A DNA stretch of 64,000 nt from Halochromatium glycolicum. Its GTDB lineage: Bacteria > Pseudomonadota > Gammaproteobacteria > Chromatiales > Chromatiaceae. The translations under genes and the position numbers were made by a program. The notes beneath the pieces were generated by a model. That model did not search any database. It saw only the letters and a program-made list of their open reading frames with translations, and was not told the DNA's origin. Below, piece after piece: positions 39,144-49,748 of this stretch. The stretch is from positions 1 through 64,000 of the forward strand of contig NZ_NRSJ01000028.1 of NCBI RefSeq assembly GCF_016584085.1, given 5' to 3'. Position 1 is the stretch's first letter. Each line of letters begins with the position of its first letter.

Positions 39144-39580
39144 AAAGGAACCCGTGTTGTCCGGTAGTCGTCGAGCTGTCTAGCATACGCATTGCGCTTG
39201 ATGCGAGCCTCTTGAATCGGAGCCCAGCAATCCTATGAGCTGATCGGGCCGACCGCGTTTAGGATGATACGGTCCCAAGCGCATCATCCGCTTCGATGAG
39301 CATCGCCACGACCGCCGGTCAGACCAGCTGCTCGTGATCTCGCCGATGATCGATGCGCGCGGCCAAGGTCGCGGAGAGGCTTGGGATCGAGGACCTTGAT
39401 CATCGCCTGATCCCATACCCTAGCATAGCGACCAATAATGAAGTATTTAAGGCTGCAGAATCAGAGGCTTGCCTTGTTGCCTTGTTGCCTTGTTGCCTTT
39501 GCCCTGAGTCCAGCCGCTGCAGCTGGACCAAGGCGTGATCAAGGCCGAGCGGAGATCACGAGGATCTGCAGGGTTGACTG
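39144..39580. other. non-coding spacer with degenerate sequence
   Basis: This spacer lies between the divergent side of the GNAT-nitrilase gene and the Cys-cluster gene. Short ORFs on both strands (for example 39353-39538, plus) show no family motif and change frame quickly, which suggests decayed coding DNA. It holds three 8-base tandem repeats at 39471-39494. I see no clear promoter. Confidence 0.4.
39471..39494 (+). repeat. three tandem copies of GCCTTGTT
   Basis: The 8-base unit GCCTTGTT occurs three times without a gap and continues as GCCTTTG. It lies in non-coding DNA at the left edge of the rpf segment. Such short arrays vary in copy number by slippage. Confidence 0.8.
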
Positions 39581-39877
39581 CTAGCCCGCACGATCCTGCG
39601 GTATCAGGCCGTTCCTCTTGAGCGCCACATGGACCTTGCGGCTCGTGTTGCCTAGGCGCGAGAGGTCGCCGAAGTGCGGTGTCTCGCCGGCCTCCAGGCG
39701 CTGCTCCCAGGCGCTGAGCTCGCCGTCGAGGTACTCGAGCAATTTCATTGCGCAGCCATTGCATTCGCCGCTGCAGACCTGGCTCGCTGGTGCATCGAAC
39801 GGGATCGCTGCGCGCACCTCGGCGATCAGCTGATGCATCGCGGTGCGGGTGTCGGGTTTGCGCGAGTCGAGACTCAT
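39581..39877 (-). CDS. conserved-looking 98-residue protein with a Cys cluster
   Basis: The chosen start is ATG 39877, giving 98 residues. A triplet of cysteines (VCSGECNGCAMK, C-x3-C-x2-C) is followed by a helical LLEYLDGELSAWEQRLEAG and FGDLSRLGNTSRKVHVAL. The Cys pattern could bind zinc or an iron-sulfur centre. I recall similar short proteins in other gammaproteobacteria but know no function. Reading further upstream to 40033 adds residues that do not look conserved. It is divergent from rpfG. Confidence 0.65.
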   Translation of the reverse strand: MSLDSRKPDTRTAMHQLIAEVRAAIPFDAPASQVCSGECNGCAMKLLEYLDGELSAWEQRLEAGETPHFGDLSRLGNTSRKVHVALKRNGLIPQDRAG

Positions 39878-40006
39878 ACTCGTTAGGCCCCTCTTTGATG
39901 ACCCCAAACCGTCAAGAGAATGCAAGGTGTCAGCGTCTGCGAATATAAGCGCCAGTTGATGCGATTGCGCTGGCGGTGCAACGACGTCAGCTTGAGCAAC
40001 ATCACC

Positions 40007-40012
40007 TATAAT
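40007..40012 (+). promoter_or_regulatory. perfect -10 hexamer upstream of rpfG
   Basis: TATAAT lies 105 bases before the rpfG ATG. The hexamer at the proper -35 distance (ACGTCA) is poor, so only the -10 supports a promoter here. Confidence 0.3.
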
Positions 40013-40116
40013 CACCAACCACGAGTGTCCCACAGCGCCATGACATTAACCGCCCGCCGCGACAATCGCGCTATCGTTCACTTATCTGGTATCGCTGACC
40101 GCAGCCGGAGGCATCA

Positions 40117-41223
40117 ATGCCGCTAATTACCCCGACGATCGTAGGGCAAAGGACCTCAGTCGTCGTGGTCGATGACCAAACAGCCGGTCGCAAGATCCTT
40201 GCGCGTTTGATACGCAGCATTGATGAGACGATCGACGTCTCGACCTTCAGCGATGCCTCGACAGCGCTAAGGTTTATTCAAGCGACGATCCCGGACCTCA
40301 TCATCACCGACTACTTGATGCCCGAGATCAATGGGGTCTCCCTGATTCGCCGTGTGCGTTCGCTGCCACGCTGTACCGATATTCCGATCATCGTGGTCAC
40401 GGTCGTCGAAGATCGACAAGTCCGCTACGAGGCCCTCGATGCCGGCGCGACCGACTTTCTTAACCGCCCGATCGACCAGCACGAGTGCCGTGCGCGCTGC
40501 CGCAACTTGCTGACGCTGCGACGCCAACAACGCATTATTACTAACCGCGCCAAATGGCTGGAAGAACAGGTTTCGATCGCGACCGGAAAGATCGCGGAAC
40601 GGGAGCAAGAGACACTGCTGCGCTTGGCGCGGGCCGGTGAATACCGTGACGAGAACACCGGGAACCATGTCGAGCGTATGGCCAGGTACTGCAGCCTGAT
40701 CGCGCACAGACTGGGTCTCAGTCCGGGTGAATGCGAGGCGATCGAGCGCGCGGCGCCAATGCATGACATCGGCAAGATCGGAATCCCCGATCACATTTTG
40801 CTTAAACCTGGCCGCCTGACACGGGAAGAGTTCTCGGTCATGCAGCAGCACTCACAGCTCGGCTACGAGATCCTGCGCGGCAGTCCGTCGTTCTACCTGC
40901 AGCTTGGCGCGACCATCGCCCTCAACCACCACGAGAAGTTCGACGGTAGCGGTTACCCATCGAGTCTCGCGGGTGACGCGATCCCTCAGTCTGCACGAAT
41001 CGTCGCCGTCGCCGATGTGTTCGATGCGCTGACCACCGTCAGGCCCTACAAACGCGCCTGGTCCATCGATCAGGCCACCGAGTACATCAAGGGCCTGGCT
41101 GGAAAACACTTCGACCCCGACTGCGTGCAAGCGTTTTCGGACTGTCTGCCTCAGATCGAGACAGTCCGGGAACAGCTCGCCGACGAATGTGACACCGTCC
41201 ACCAACAACAGGCCGGCGCTTGA
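40117..41223 (+). CDS. rpfG: RpfG-like response regulator with HD-GYP c-di-GMP phosphodiesterase domain
   Basis: The 368-residue protein joins a receiver domain (about 14-130; phosphorylation Asp65 in [12 protein letters not shown]) to an HD-GYP domain (about 165-350). The domain has [18 protein letters not shown] (HD pair 216-217) and [11 protein letters not shown] near 270-280. In Xanthomonas RpfG is activated by the DSF sensor RpfC and degrades cyclic di-GMP, lowering biofilm and raising motility and virulence factors. The same role is inferred from the neighbouring RpfC- and RpfF-like genes. Its stop overlaps the rpfC start (ATGATGG), so the pair is co-translated. Confidence 0.88.
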   Translation: MPLITPTIVGQRTSVVVVDDQTAGRKILARLIRSIDETIDVSTFSDASTALRFIQATIPDLIITDYLMPEINGVSLIRRVRSLPRCTDIPIIVVTVVEDRQVRYEALDAGATDFLNRPIDQHECRARCRNLLTLRRQQRIITNRAKWLEEQVSIATGKIAEREQETLLRLARAGEYRDENTGNHVERMARYCSLIAHRLGLSPGECEAIERAAPMHDIGKIGIPDHILLKPGRLTREEFSVMQQHSQLGYEILRGSPSFYLQLGATIALNHHEKFDGSGYPSSLAGDAIPQSARIVAVADVFDALTTVRPYKRAWSIDQATEYIKGLAGKHFDPDCVQAFSDCLPQIETVREQLADECDTVHQQQAGA

Positions 41224-43799
41224 TGGACAGCAGCCGATGGCGTGGCAGGCTGATTCGTCGCGCCCTCACCGGTTGGCGTCACTTGCGTCCGCCAGCAACG
41301 CGTAAAGGGACCAGCGATACGAGGGCCGATTTCGAGCAGGCCATCATTCGCGTCGTGATCGGCGCATCGGTGATCATCTACCTGTTGGCGACCCTCGCAT
41401 TGGATTCGCTTCCGGGCGCCAGCCGGGTCCTGTTTTGGGGCGCCACGGGTTTCTTTGTATCAGCCACTGCTATCTTGTTGCTGTTGTTGCGCGGCGCAGG
41501 CCCATCGCGGTGGCGTCGCTATTTCGGTATCTGTATCGATATCAGTGGTATCTCGGTTTCGATGCTATTGGCGGGCGAGTCCGGTGCACCATTACTCGCT
41601 CTCTATCTTTGGGTCATTCTCGGCAACGGATTCCGCTACGGTGTGCACTACCTTGCCGTCGCAACGCTCGCAAGCTTGATCGGGTTCTCAGCGATCGCGT
41701 TCTATTCTGAGTATTGGTCAGTACACCCATTCTTGAGCGCGAGTCATCTTCTCGTGCTGGTGCTGATCCCCGGATACGTCTCGGTACTGCTTGCTAAACT
41801 GCAGCGGGCTATGCGCCAGGCCAATGCGGCGAACGCCGCAAAGAGCCAGTTCCTTGCCAAAATGAGCCATGAGCTGCGTACTCCGCTCAACGGGGTCATC
41901 GGCATGAGCGACTTGTTGGCCGACTCCGATTTGGGGCCGCAAGAGCGGGAGTTCGCGCGCACAATTCACAGCTCCGGCGAAATCCTGCTCGGCATCATCA
42001 ACAACATCCTCGATTTTTCGAAGATCGAGTCCGGCCGTTTGCCCATCGAGCACGCCGAGTTCGATCTCTATCAACTCCTCGGCGAAACCGTCGCCATGTT
42101 CATGCCGCAAGCGCAGAAAAAAGGTCTCGCGCTAAAGAAACGTATTGACCCACAGGTACCAAGTCGTCTGCTTGGCGACGCGTTCCATATCCGTCAAGTG
42201 CTGACGAACCTTCTCGGCAATGCAATCAAGTTCACCGAGGTCGGGTCGGTCGAGGTCAAGTTGTGGTGCACCGGTGAGCAGGATGCGAGCGACCGCGTGC
42301 GTCTGCGCTTCGAGATCAACGACACCGGCATCGGCATCCCATCCGACCAGCAAGGGGCAATCTTCGAGAGTTTTCGCCAGGCAGACCCGCGAATCGCTCA
42401 GCGCTACGGCGGCACGGGGCTCGGCACGTCCATTGCCAAAGAGTTGACGCACCTCATGGGGGGCCGCATCGGCTTCACCAGTACCGAAGGAGAAGGCTCG
42501 CTGTTCTGGTTCGAGCTCCCTTTGGACAAGGCTCTAGCACCCCGCAATGAGGGTGAGCTGGCGGGTCAGCACGCGCTCATCGTCGGGCGGACCCGTTCGG
42601 CGAAACCGATTGCCGATGCGCTGGTGGCGATGGGCATTGAGGCGACCACTGTCCGTTCTCCGTCTGAAGTCGAGCGGAGCGTCAGCGAGGGCGTCGCATC
42701 GGCTCGCGCGACCGACATCCTGCTCGTGAACGAAGCAGACTTCGAAACGGCCGAGCTCCACGAGATCGCCTCCATTGCGACTAAGCAGCCGAACCTCGTC
42801 TGCTTGCTGCTTCGCCCAGACGAGAAGACGGAGCCCGAGCCTTTTGCTCATCCTGAATTCGAAACCGTCCTCCGTCTTCCTTTGGTCAATCAAGAGCTTG
42901 CGAATGCGGTGCTGGCGTCACGCAGCATGGCCGCAATGCCCGAGAACGTGGTTTCTCTGGCGGAGCACTATCGGCGCGTCTCAACGCAAGACCAGGGGCC
43001 GTTGTGCATCCTCGTTGCCGAAGACAACGAGACGAATCAGCGCGTATTGCGTGCGATCCTCGAGCGTGCCGGGCACTCCCTGACACTGGTTGAGGATGGG
43101 GAAGCTGCGCTCGACAAGCTGCAGCAGGGCGATGAGCAATTCGATCTCCTGTTGCTCGACCGTAATCTGCCCGGGCGCAACGGTCTCGACGTCTACCGCG
43201 CGCATCGGTTCATGCGACCGAGTGGCAAGATCCCAACCATCATGCTCTCCGCCGATGCGACCGAGCGATCGATCAGCGAATCGCTCGCCGCCGGTATCGA
43301 CGCCTATCTCACGAAACCGGTCGAGAGCCGGAAGCTTCTTGATACCATCGCGCGACTCACGGACAGGCCGGCGGCGGATGACCAACAGCCTCGGCCGCGA
43401 CCTCCCTCGGCGCTCAGCCCGGAAACGAACCCTCCCCTCCTTGATCAAGGCACAATTGCGACCCTCCGCGAGCTCGACGAGGACGGCGAGTTCTACTCCG
43501 ACCTGATCGCCGGCTTCAGCCATGACGCAGAGAATGCGCTGAGCGAGATTGCGTCTGCACTCGAGGACGGGGACTATCCTCAGCTACGCCGAGCACTTCA
43601 TGCCCTTGACGGAAGTGCAAGAGAGCTTGGGGCCTTGCGTCTCGTTGCAATCTCGGCGGAGCTCAAGACGCTGAAGCCGTTCGAACTCTCATCGCCGAAC
43701 GCAAGAGAGTTGCTGACAAGGCTGATGAACGCAAAGAACGAGACCTTAGAAAGCCTTTATCAGCGGGACGCGGCACTTCAAGACGATCAGGTGACATGA
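41220..43799 (+). CDS. rpfC: RpfC-like hybrid sensor histidine kinase
   Basis: The 859-residue protein begins with about five membrane helices (40-190), including the [11 protein letters not shown] segment seen in RpfC-type DSF sensors. It continues with a HisKA domain (His217 in [10 protein letters not shown]), an ATPase domain ([18 protein letters not shown]), a receiver (VAEDNETNQ, phosphorylation Asp in [10 protein letters not shown] near 647) and a C-terminal HPt domain (His794 in ALHALDGSA). It should sense the fatty-acid signal DSF in the membrane and pass phosphate to RpfG. Between kinase and receiver is a degenerate receiver-like stretch (about 445-580), as in many hybrid kinases. 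Confidence 0.88.
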   Translation: MMDSSRWRGRLIRRALTGWRHLRPPATRKGTSDTRADFEQAIIRVVIGASVIIYLLATLALDSLPGASRVLFWGATGFFVSATAILLLLLRGAGPSRWRRYFGICIDISGISVSMLLAGESGAPLLALYLWVILGNGFRYGVHYLAVATLASLIGFSAIAFYSEYWSVHPFLSASHLLVLVLIPGYVSVLLAKLQRAMRQANAANAAKSQFLAKMSHELRTPLNGVIGMSDLLADSDLGPQEREFARTIHSSGEILLGIINNILDFSKIESGRLPIEHAEFDLYQLLGETVAMFMPQAQKKGLALKKRIDPQVPSRLLGDAFHIRQVLTNLLGNAIKFTEVGSVEVKLWCTGEQDASDRVRLRFEINDTGIGIPSDQQGAIFESFRQADPRIAQRYGGTGLGTSIAKELTHLMGGRIGFTSTEGEGSLFWFELPLDKALAPRNEGELAGQHALIVGRTRSAKPIADALVAMGIEATTVRSPSEVERSVSEGVASARATDILLVNEADFETAELHEIASIATKQPNLVCLLLRPDEKTEPEPFAHPEFETVLRLPLVNQELANAVLASRSMAAMPENVVSLAEHYRRVSTQDQGPLCILVAEDNETNQRVLRAILERAGHSLTLVEDGEAALDKLQQGDEQFDLLLLDRNLPGRNGLDVYRAHRFMRPSGKIPTIMLSADATERSISESLAAGIDAYLTKPVESRKLLDTIARLTDRPAADDQQPRPRPPSALSPETNPPLLDQGTIATLRELDEDGEFYSDLIAGFSHDAENALSEIASALEDGDYPQLRRALHALDGSARELGALRLVAISAELKTLKPFELSSPNARELLTRLMNAKNETLESLYQRDAALQDDQVT

Positions 43800-43924
43800 G
43801 GGTCGCAGGGTATTTGGACAGAAATGCGCGCAGTGAAGTCGCGATCCCTCCGCGAACCGGGAAGACGGCGGCGCGGCCGGAAGATAAATGCTGCCAGCCA
43901 CTCCGCCTTCTGCACTGACTCTCT

Positions 43925-44812
43925 TTAGGCTACCTTCTCTGTTTCTCGGCTGCCGCGAGCTTGCCGAGCCACTAAACGATCCATCATCTTGAGATCGCGC
44001 GCTTCCAGCCTAAGCGCTGCATCCACCCATATCCGTACGATCTTATCGAGCTCCTCGTACGTAATCGGGTTGATGCTATCCCGAGCCTGACGTAACGCGG
44101 TGAACCCGTTTCGCGCGCGGTTCTCCCGCTTGATGTAGTCGTAGACAGCCAACTCACCTTCGCCATCATCTGCGATAACGTCGACGACGCCCATCGCGTG
44201 CAATTCTTCAGCCTCATAGACCTTGCCGCTCAGGATCAGCCGTTGGGCAAGACTCGTCCCGATCCGGCGTGATAGAAGGCTGAACGCGCCCATACCTGGG
44301 AAAAGATTGAATAAAATCTCTGGAAAACCGAACCGAGAGTGCCGCTCAGCGATCAAGACCTCACTTGACAAGGCCGCCTCAAAGCCACCGCCGAGCGCCT
44401 CACCTTGGATCAGACTAATGGTCGTCACATCACTGTCGAAGCCCGTCATGTTCGCGTACAGCACATCAATACAGCGCCGGGCATAGGCATACAATCGCTC
44501 GGCGTCACCTGCGAAGATCAGTTTACGAAAAACATCGAGATCACCGCCCAGGTTAAAGACGCCGGGGGTCAATGACGCCGTGACGTGATAACGTAGCTTC
44601 TTTTCAGGTGCCTGGCACCGCAGATGGCTTGCCCAACGGTTCAGTTCTTCAAGGAGCTCCGGCGTGAAGCAAGGGCGCGGTGCTGCATGCATGTAGCACC
44701 AGACGATAGCGTTCTTGGCATCTTGATGCAGGGTGAGATGCTGATATTCAGCCGAGCGGTTGCTTTCCGGAAACTTGCGGACGGCTTGGTTCATCGATGA
44801 CATAGTATTCAT
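43925..44812 (-). CDS. rpfF: RpfF-like DSF synthase (crotonase fold)
   Basis: The protein belongs to the enoyl-CoA hydratase/crotonase family and matches RpfF closely by eye: VFNLGGDLDVFRKLI, LIQGEALGGGFEAALSS and FPEILFNLFPGMGAFSLLSRR. The two glutamates needed for DSF synthesis, in GGGFEAA and FPEILF, are both present. RpfF makes cis-2-unsaturated fatty acids (DSF) from acyl-ACP by thioester cleavage and dehydration. The gene converges on rpfC with 125 bases between stops. The ATG at 44812 is preferred; a GTG at 44824 and ATGs at 44803 and 44794 are alternatives and no ribosome-binding site decides. Base composition is visibly less GC-rich than the flanking core genes. Confidence 0.85.
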   Translation of the reverse strand: MNTMSSMNQAVRKFPESNRSAEYQHLTLHQDAKNAIVWCYMHAAPRPCFTPELLEELNRWASHLRCQAPEKKLRYHVTASLTPGVFNLGGDLDVFRKLIFAGDAERLYAYARRCIDVLYANMTGFDSDVTTISLIQGEALGGGFEAALSSEVLIAERHSRFGFPEILFNLFPGMGAFSLLSRRIGTSLAQRLILSGKVYEAEELHAMGVVDVIADDGEGELAVYDYIKRENRARNGFTALRQARDSINPITYEELDKIVRIWVDAALRLEARDLKMMDRLVARQARGSRETEKVA

Positions 44813-45407
44813 TGGAGACTTCACTGCAGCAGAACGTTTTACAAACCCAGAACCTTTCGCATCAGGACAGTTCCGGATCGATCATGAACTGCAGCACGAA
44901 TGACCCGAGGCCGCTAGGAACCCGGCAGCCCTGTGCGTTGTAGCCCTAGTGAATGTTTCCTCCCGCTCACCGAAACCACCTGATGCGGGCCATCCCAAGC
45001 CTCAAAACATTGTAGTACTGCGTCTCGTTTCGATACGTGCGCCATTCCGCTCTTATCGAAATGCTCTCAACAATGCCCGCGAATTGCGTAAGCGATTTCA
45101 ACGCCTCGCGCCAATGGCGCATCGAGCTGGACGCGGCCGTTGATCGAGGATTATGCGGTGATGAACCTGGAGACCTGGAATCGGTCTCTGCCGCACCTGC
45201 CGATTTTCCGGTTGCGCGCGGAGAGACTGTCCCAGGTTTTCTTGGCGAGGAGCAGCTTCTCGTCAAGGGACCAGGCGGCGGGCTTCGTTGATCAGATGTC
45301 TGGCCTGCATGACGGGGCTCCATGGATTGGTGCGGTGCGGAACAGGTGCCCAGTGGAGGGAACCAGTGGAAGGATCCAGTGAAGAGCTGAAGGCGATCGC
45401 AGCGAAT
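44813..45407. other. spacer of decayed sequence upstream of rpfF
   Basis: Several short ORFs on both strands (for example plus 45140-45382, containing IFRLRAERLSQVFLARSSF) look protein-like for a while and then lose frame, as in a broken gene. I could not assign a family. The rpfF promoter must lie within the first 100-200 bases but I see no strong hexamers. Confidence 0.35.
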
Positions 45408-45671
45408 CTATCGACGACGCATCAATGTTTCGGTGAAGCGCCTTGGGCTCAGGATCGGAATGCCCTCGAAGGGATGTAGCGCCAACAGGTCGGGGTCGCC
45501 TGCGACGATGGCTGTTGCTTGGCCTGCAACGGCAAGCTCCAGTATGGCGTTGTCGTTTGGGTCCCGGCAGACGGCGAGGTCCATGTCTGGCTCAACCAGC
45601 TCCACACGGTCAGCCAGTGCCGCGAGGAATTGCTCCCGCTCCGGCCAAGTGAGATACCGGTCCAGCTCTTG
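45408..45671 (-). pseudogene. C-terminal fragment of a PIN-domain toxin
   Basis: The reading LDRYLTWPEREQFLAALADRV followed by VCRDPNDNAILELAVAG and GDPDLLALHPFEGIPILSPRRF is the C-terminal half of a PIN-family toxin ribonuclease (COG1569 type). The C-terminal acidic residues of the active site are in DPNDN and GDPDLL. The N-terminal half with the first catalytic Asp is gone: upstream the ORF runs into the antisense of another truncated toxin. The usual antitoxin is also absent, so it should be inactive. Confidence 0.75.
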
Positions 45672-45680
45672 GGGCGGCCT

Positions 45681-45878
45681 CCCGGCAGCGGCGGTTGCCG
45701 CAAGGTCCGCTGGACACGCGCCGGGACGGGTAAGCGAAGCGGGGTTCGGGTGATCTACTACAACCAACTGGACAACGGTTTGATCTACCTACTGGTGATC
45801 TATGCCAAGGTAGTACGCGGCAACATTCCCGCGCACATCCTCAAGGCCATTCGGGAGACGCTCGATGTCGAATCATGA
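45681..45878 (+). pseudogene. C-terminal fragment of a RelE/HigB-like toxin
   Basis: From PPGSGGCRKVRWTRAGTGKR to VRVIYYNQ and LLVIYAKVVRGN the sequence matches the C-terminal two-thirds of a RelE-superfamily mRNA interferase paired with XRE antitoxins. The first 35-40 residues are missing. The reading frame upstream is open but is the complement of the PIN fragment, so any product would be a chimera. Its 3' end overlaps the antitoxin start by 14 bases, as in intact modules of this type. Confidence 0.75.
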
Positions 45879-46143
45879 CGATGTAATCACAGGCGATGAG
45901 CTGGGTGAGAAGCTCCTCGAGTCCGTGCGCCAGATGAAGGCAGAGCAAGGAACGGTGGTCTACCCACCAGCCTTGGCGGCGCGCGAACGCACGGGGCTGT
46001 CGCAAGCGCGCTTTGCCGAGCTGTTGGGGGTCTCGGTGCGTACCTTGCAGGAGTGGGAACAAGGGCGACGCCAACCGAGCGGCGCGGCGCGCACCTTGTT
46101 CAAGGTCGCCGAACGTCATCCCGAGGTTCTGCGCGAGTTGTGA
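45865..46143 (+). CDS. XRE-family antitoxin (HigA/NadS type)
   Basis: The 92-residue protein has a helix-turn-helix with the segment RTGLSQARFAELLGVSVRTLQEWEQGRRQPSG, typical of the antitoxin that follows RelE/HigB-like toxins. It should bind its own promoter DNA and the cognate toxin. It is complete, while the toxin before it has lost its N-terminus, so it is an orphan that may now act in trans against related toxins. No promoter was found after the deletion. Confidence 0.85.
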   Translation: MSNHDDVITGDELGEKLLESVRQMKAEQGTVVYPPALAARERTGLSQARFAELLGVSVRTLQEWEQGRRQPSGAARTLFKVAERHPEVLREL

Positions 46144-46310
46144 TAGCGCGGAGGATGCGGTGAACGAGAGCGAACCGCATGATTGATTTCGGCGACCTGA
46201 GGTGGACCCCACTCTTTGGACCACTGATCGGCTCTAAGAAATCAAGTCGGGCGGGAGAACCTCGGGGGTTTGCCTGGACCCGGTTGGCTTGATCTAGTGC
46301 GGCAACGGCA

Positions 46311-46332
46311 CGCCCGCGTTCCCTCGCGGGCG
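46311..46332 (-). terminator. hairpin just after clpB
   Basis: CGCCCGCG and CGCGGGCG form a perfect 8-bp stem with a 6-base loop, seven bases beyond the clpB stop. There is no T-run, so it may slow or protect the transcript rather than be a classical terminator. Confidence 0.5.
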
Positions 46333-46339
46333 CTAGGCA

Positions 46340-48937
<2,598 letters not shown>

Positions 48938-48973
48938 TTCGCGTATCTCCGACAAACACTAGGGTTATTGCCG

Positions 48974-49002
48974 AATTGCGGCGGGTTTACCGAGAATTCA
49001 AG
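48974..49002 (-). promoter_or_regulatory. sigma-32-like (heat-shock) promoter for clpB
   Basis: On the minus strand CTTGAAT (48996-49002) is separated by 14 bases from CCGCAATT (48974-48981), close to the heat-shock consensus CTTGAAA and CCCCATNT. It lies about 40 bases before the clpB start. Upstream is a small hairpin (CGGGAGC-TAA-GGCTCCCG, 49031-49048). Confidence 0.5.
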
Positions 49003-49132
49003 CAGTTGTTTGCGCTTTCGCCAAGCGGGCCGGGAGCTAAGGCTCCCGCAGTCAGTTGCGTGCGAGCTCACTGCCTAGCAGGCAGGCCGAACGGTCGTAG
49101 GACTCAGCCTAGACCCTGGGAACGAGCGGGGC

Positions 49133-49522
49133 TTAGCGCTCCGCGAGCAGCGTCGCAAGGGCACGCAGCAGGTCGCTCTCGGTGATGATCCCGACCAGGT
49201 GGCGACCGCCGTCCTCGGAGACGGGCAGGCAGCCGATCCGGTCGCGGCGCATGCACTCGACGGCCTCAGCAAGATCGGTATCCGCGGCGATGGTCGTGAC
49301 CGGGGTGTGCATCACTTCGCGCACCTCGACCGGCGCCTCCTTGAAGCAGCGCGCCGCAAGCTGCAGGTCGCGCCGTGTCAGGATGCCGGCGACGCAGTCA
49401 CTGGCGTCGACGACCGGCAGATGGTGTAGGTCGTGCTGCTCCATGATCTCGAACGCCTGCTGATAATCGGCACTGGCTGGAATGGTCGTCGGGGCGGCGG
49501 TCATATAGTCGCTGACGTGCAT
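49133..49522 (-). CDS. two-CBS-domain protein
   Basis: The start at 49522 (MHVSDYMTAAP) has an excellent AGGAGAGCT ribosome-binding site and gives 129 residues, essentially a pair of CBS domains. The first begins VSDYMTAAPTTIPA and includes HHLPVVDASDCVAGILTRRDL. The second begins VREVMHTPVTTIAADTD and includes GCLPVSEDGGRHLVGIITESDLLRAL. Such proteins usually bind adenine nucleotides or SAM and act as small sensors; the partner is unknown. A longer reading upstream to 49669 has no ribosome-binding site. Confidence 0.88.
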   Translation of the reverse strand: MHVSDYMTAAPTTIPASADYQQAFEIMEQHDLHHLPVVDASDCVAGILTRRDLQLAARCFKEAPVEVREVMHTPVTTIAADTDLAEAVECMRRDRIGCLPVSEDGGRHLVGIITESDLLRALATLLAER

Positions 49523-49664
49523 CTTAGCTCTCCTTCGGTGGTTGTTCGGGCAGGACGGCACTAGGCCGCGACCAATTATGCGCCGTATCGTACCAAGCTC
49601 GGGGAACACGTCGATGCGGCTTGAACACCTTTGCCGACCTTTGCGGACGTTTGCGCAAGCAAGC

Positions 49665-49690
49665 GCCATGTTGTTTGGCCATGTTGTTTG
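49665..49690 (+). repeat. two direct copies of GCCATGTTGTTTG
   Basis: A 13-base unit is repeated exactly twice in the spacer between the SDR/DUF2867 gene and the CBS gene. It may be a small duplication or a binding site; nothing else supports a function. Confidence 0.6.
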
Positions 49691-49748
49691 AAGGCCGGAT
49701 GAACGCTGCTGGAGAGCGCGACATTGACGGCTGATGCGATGCGGCGAA

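Noticed and set aside
39353-39538. 60-codon ORF in the spacer left of rpf
   Set aside because: No family, frame breaks down around it, and it includes the 8-base tandem array.
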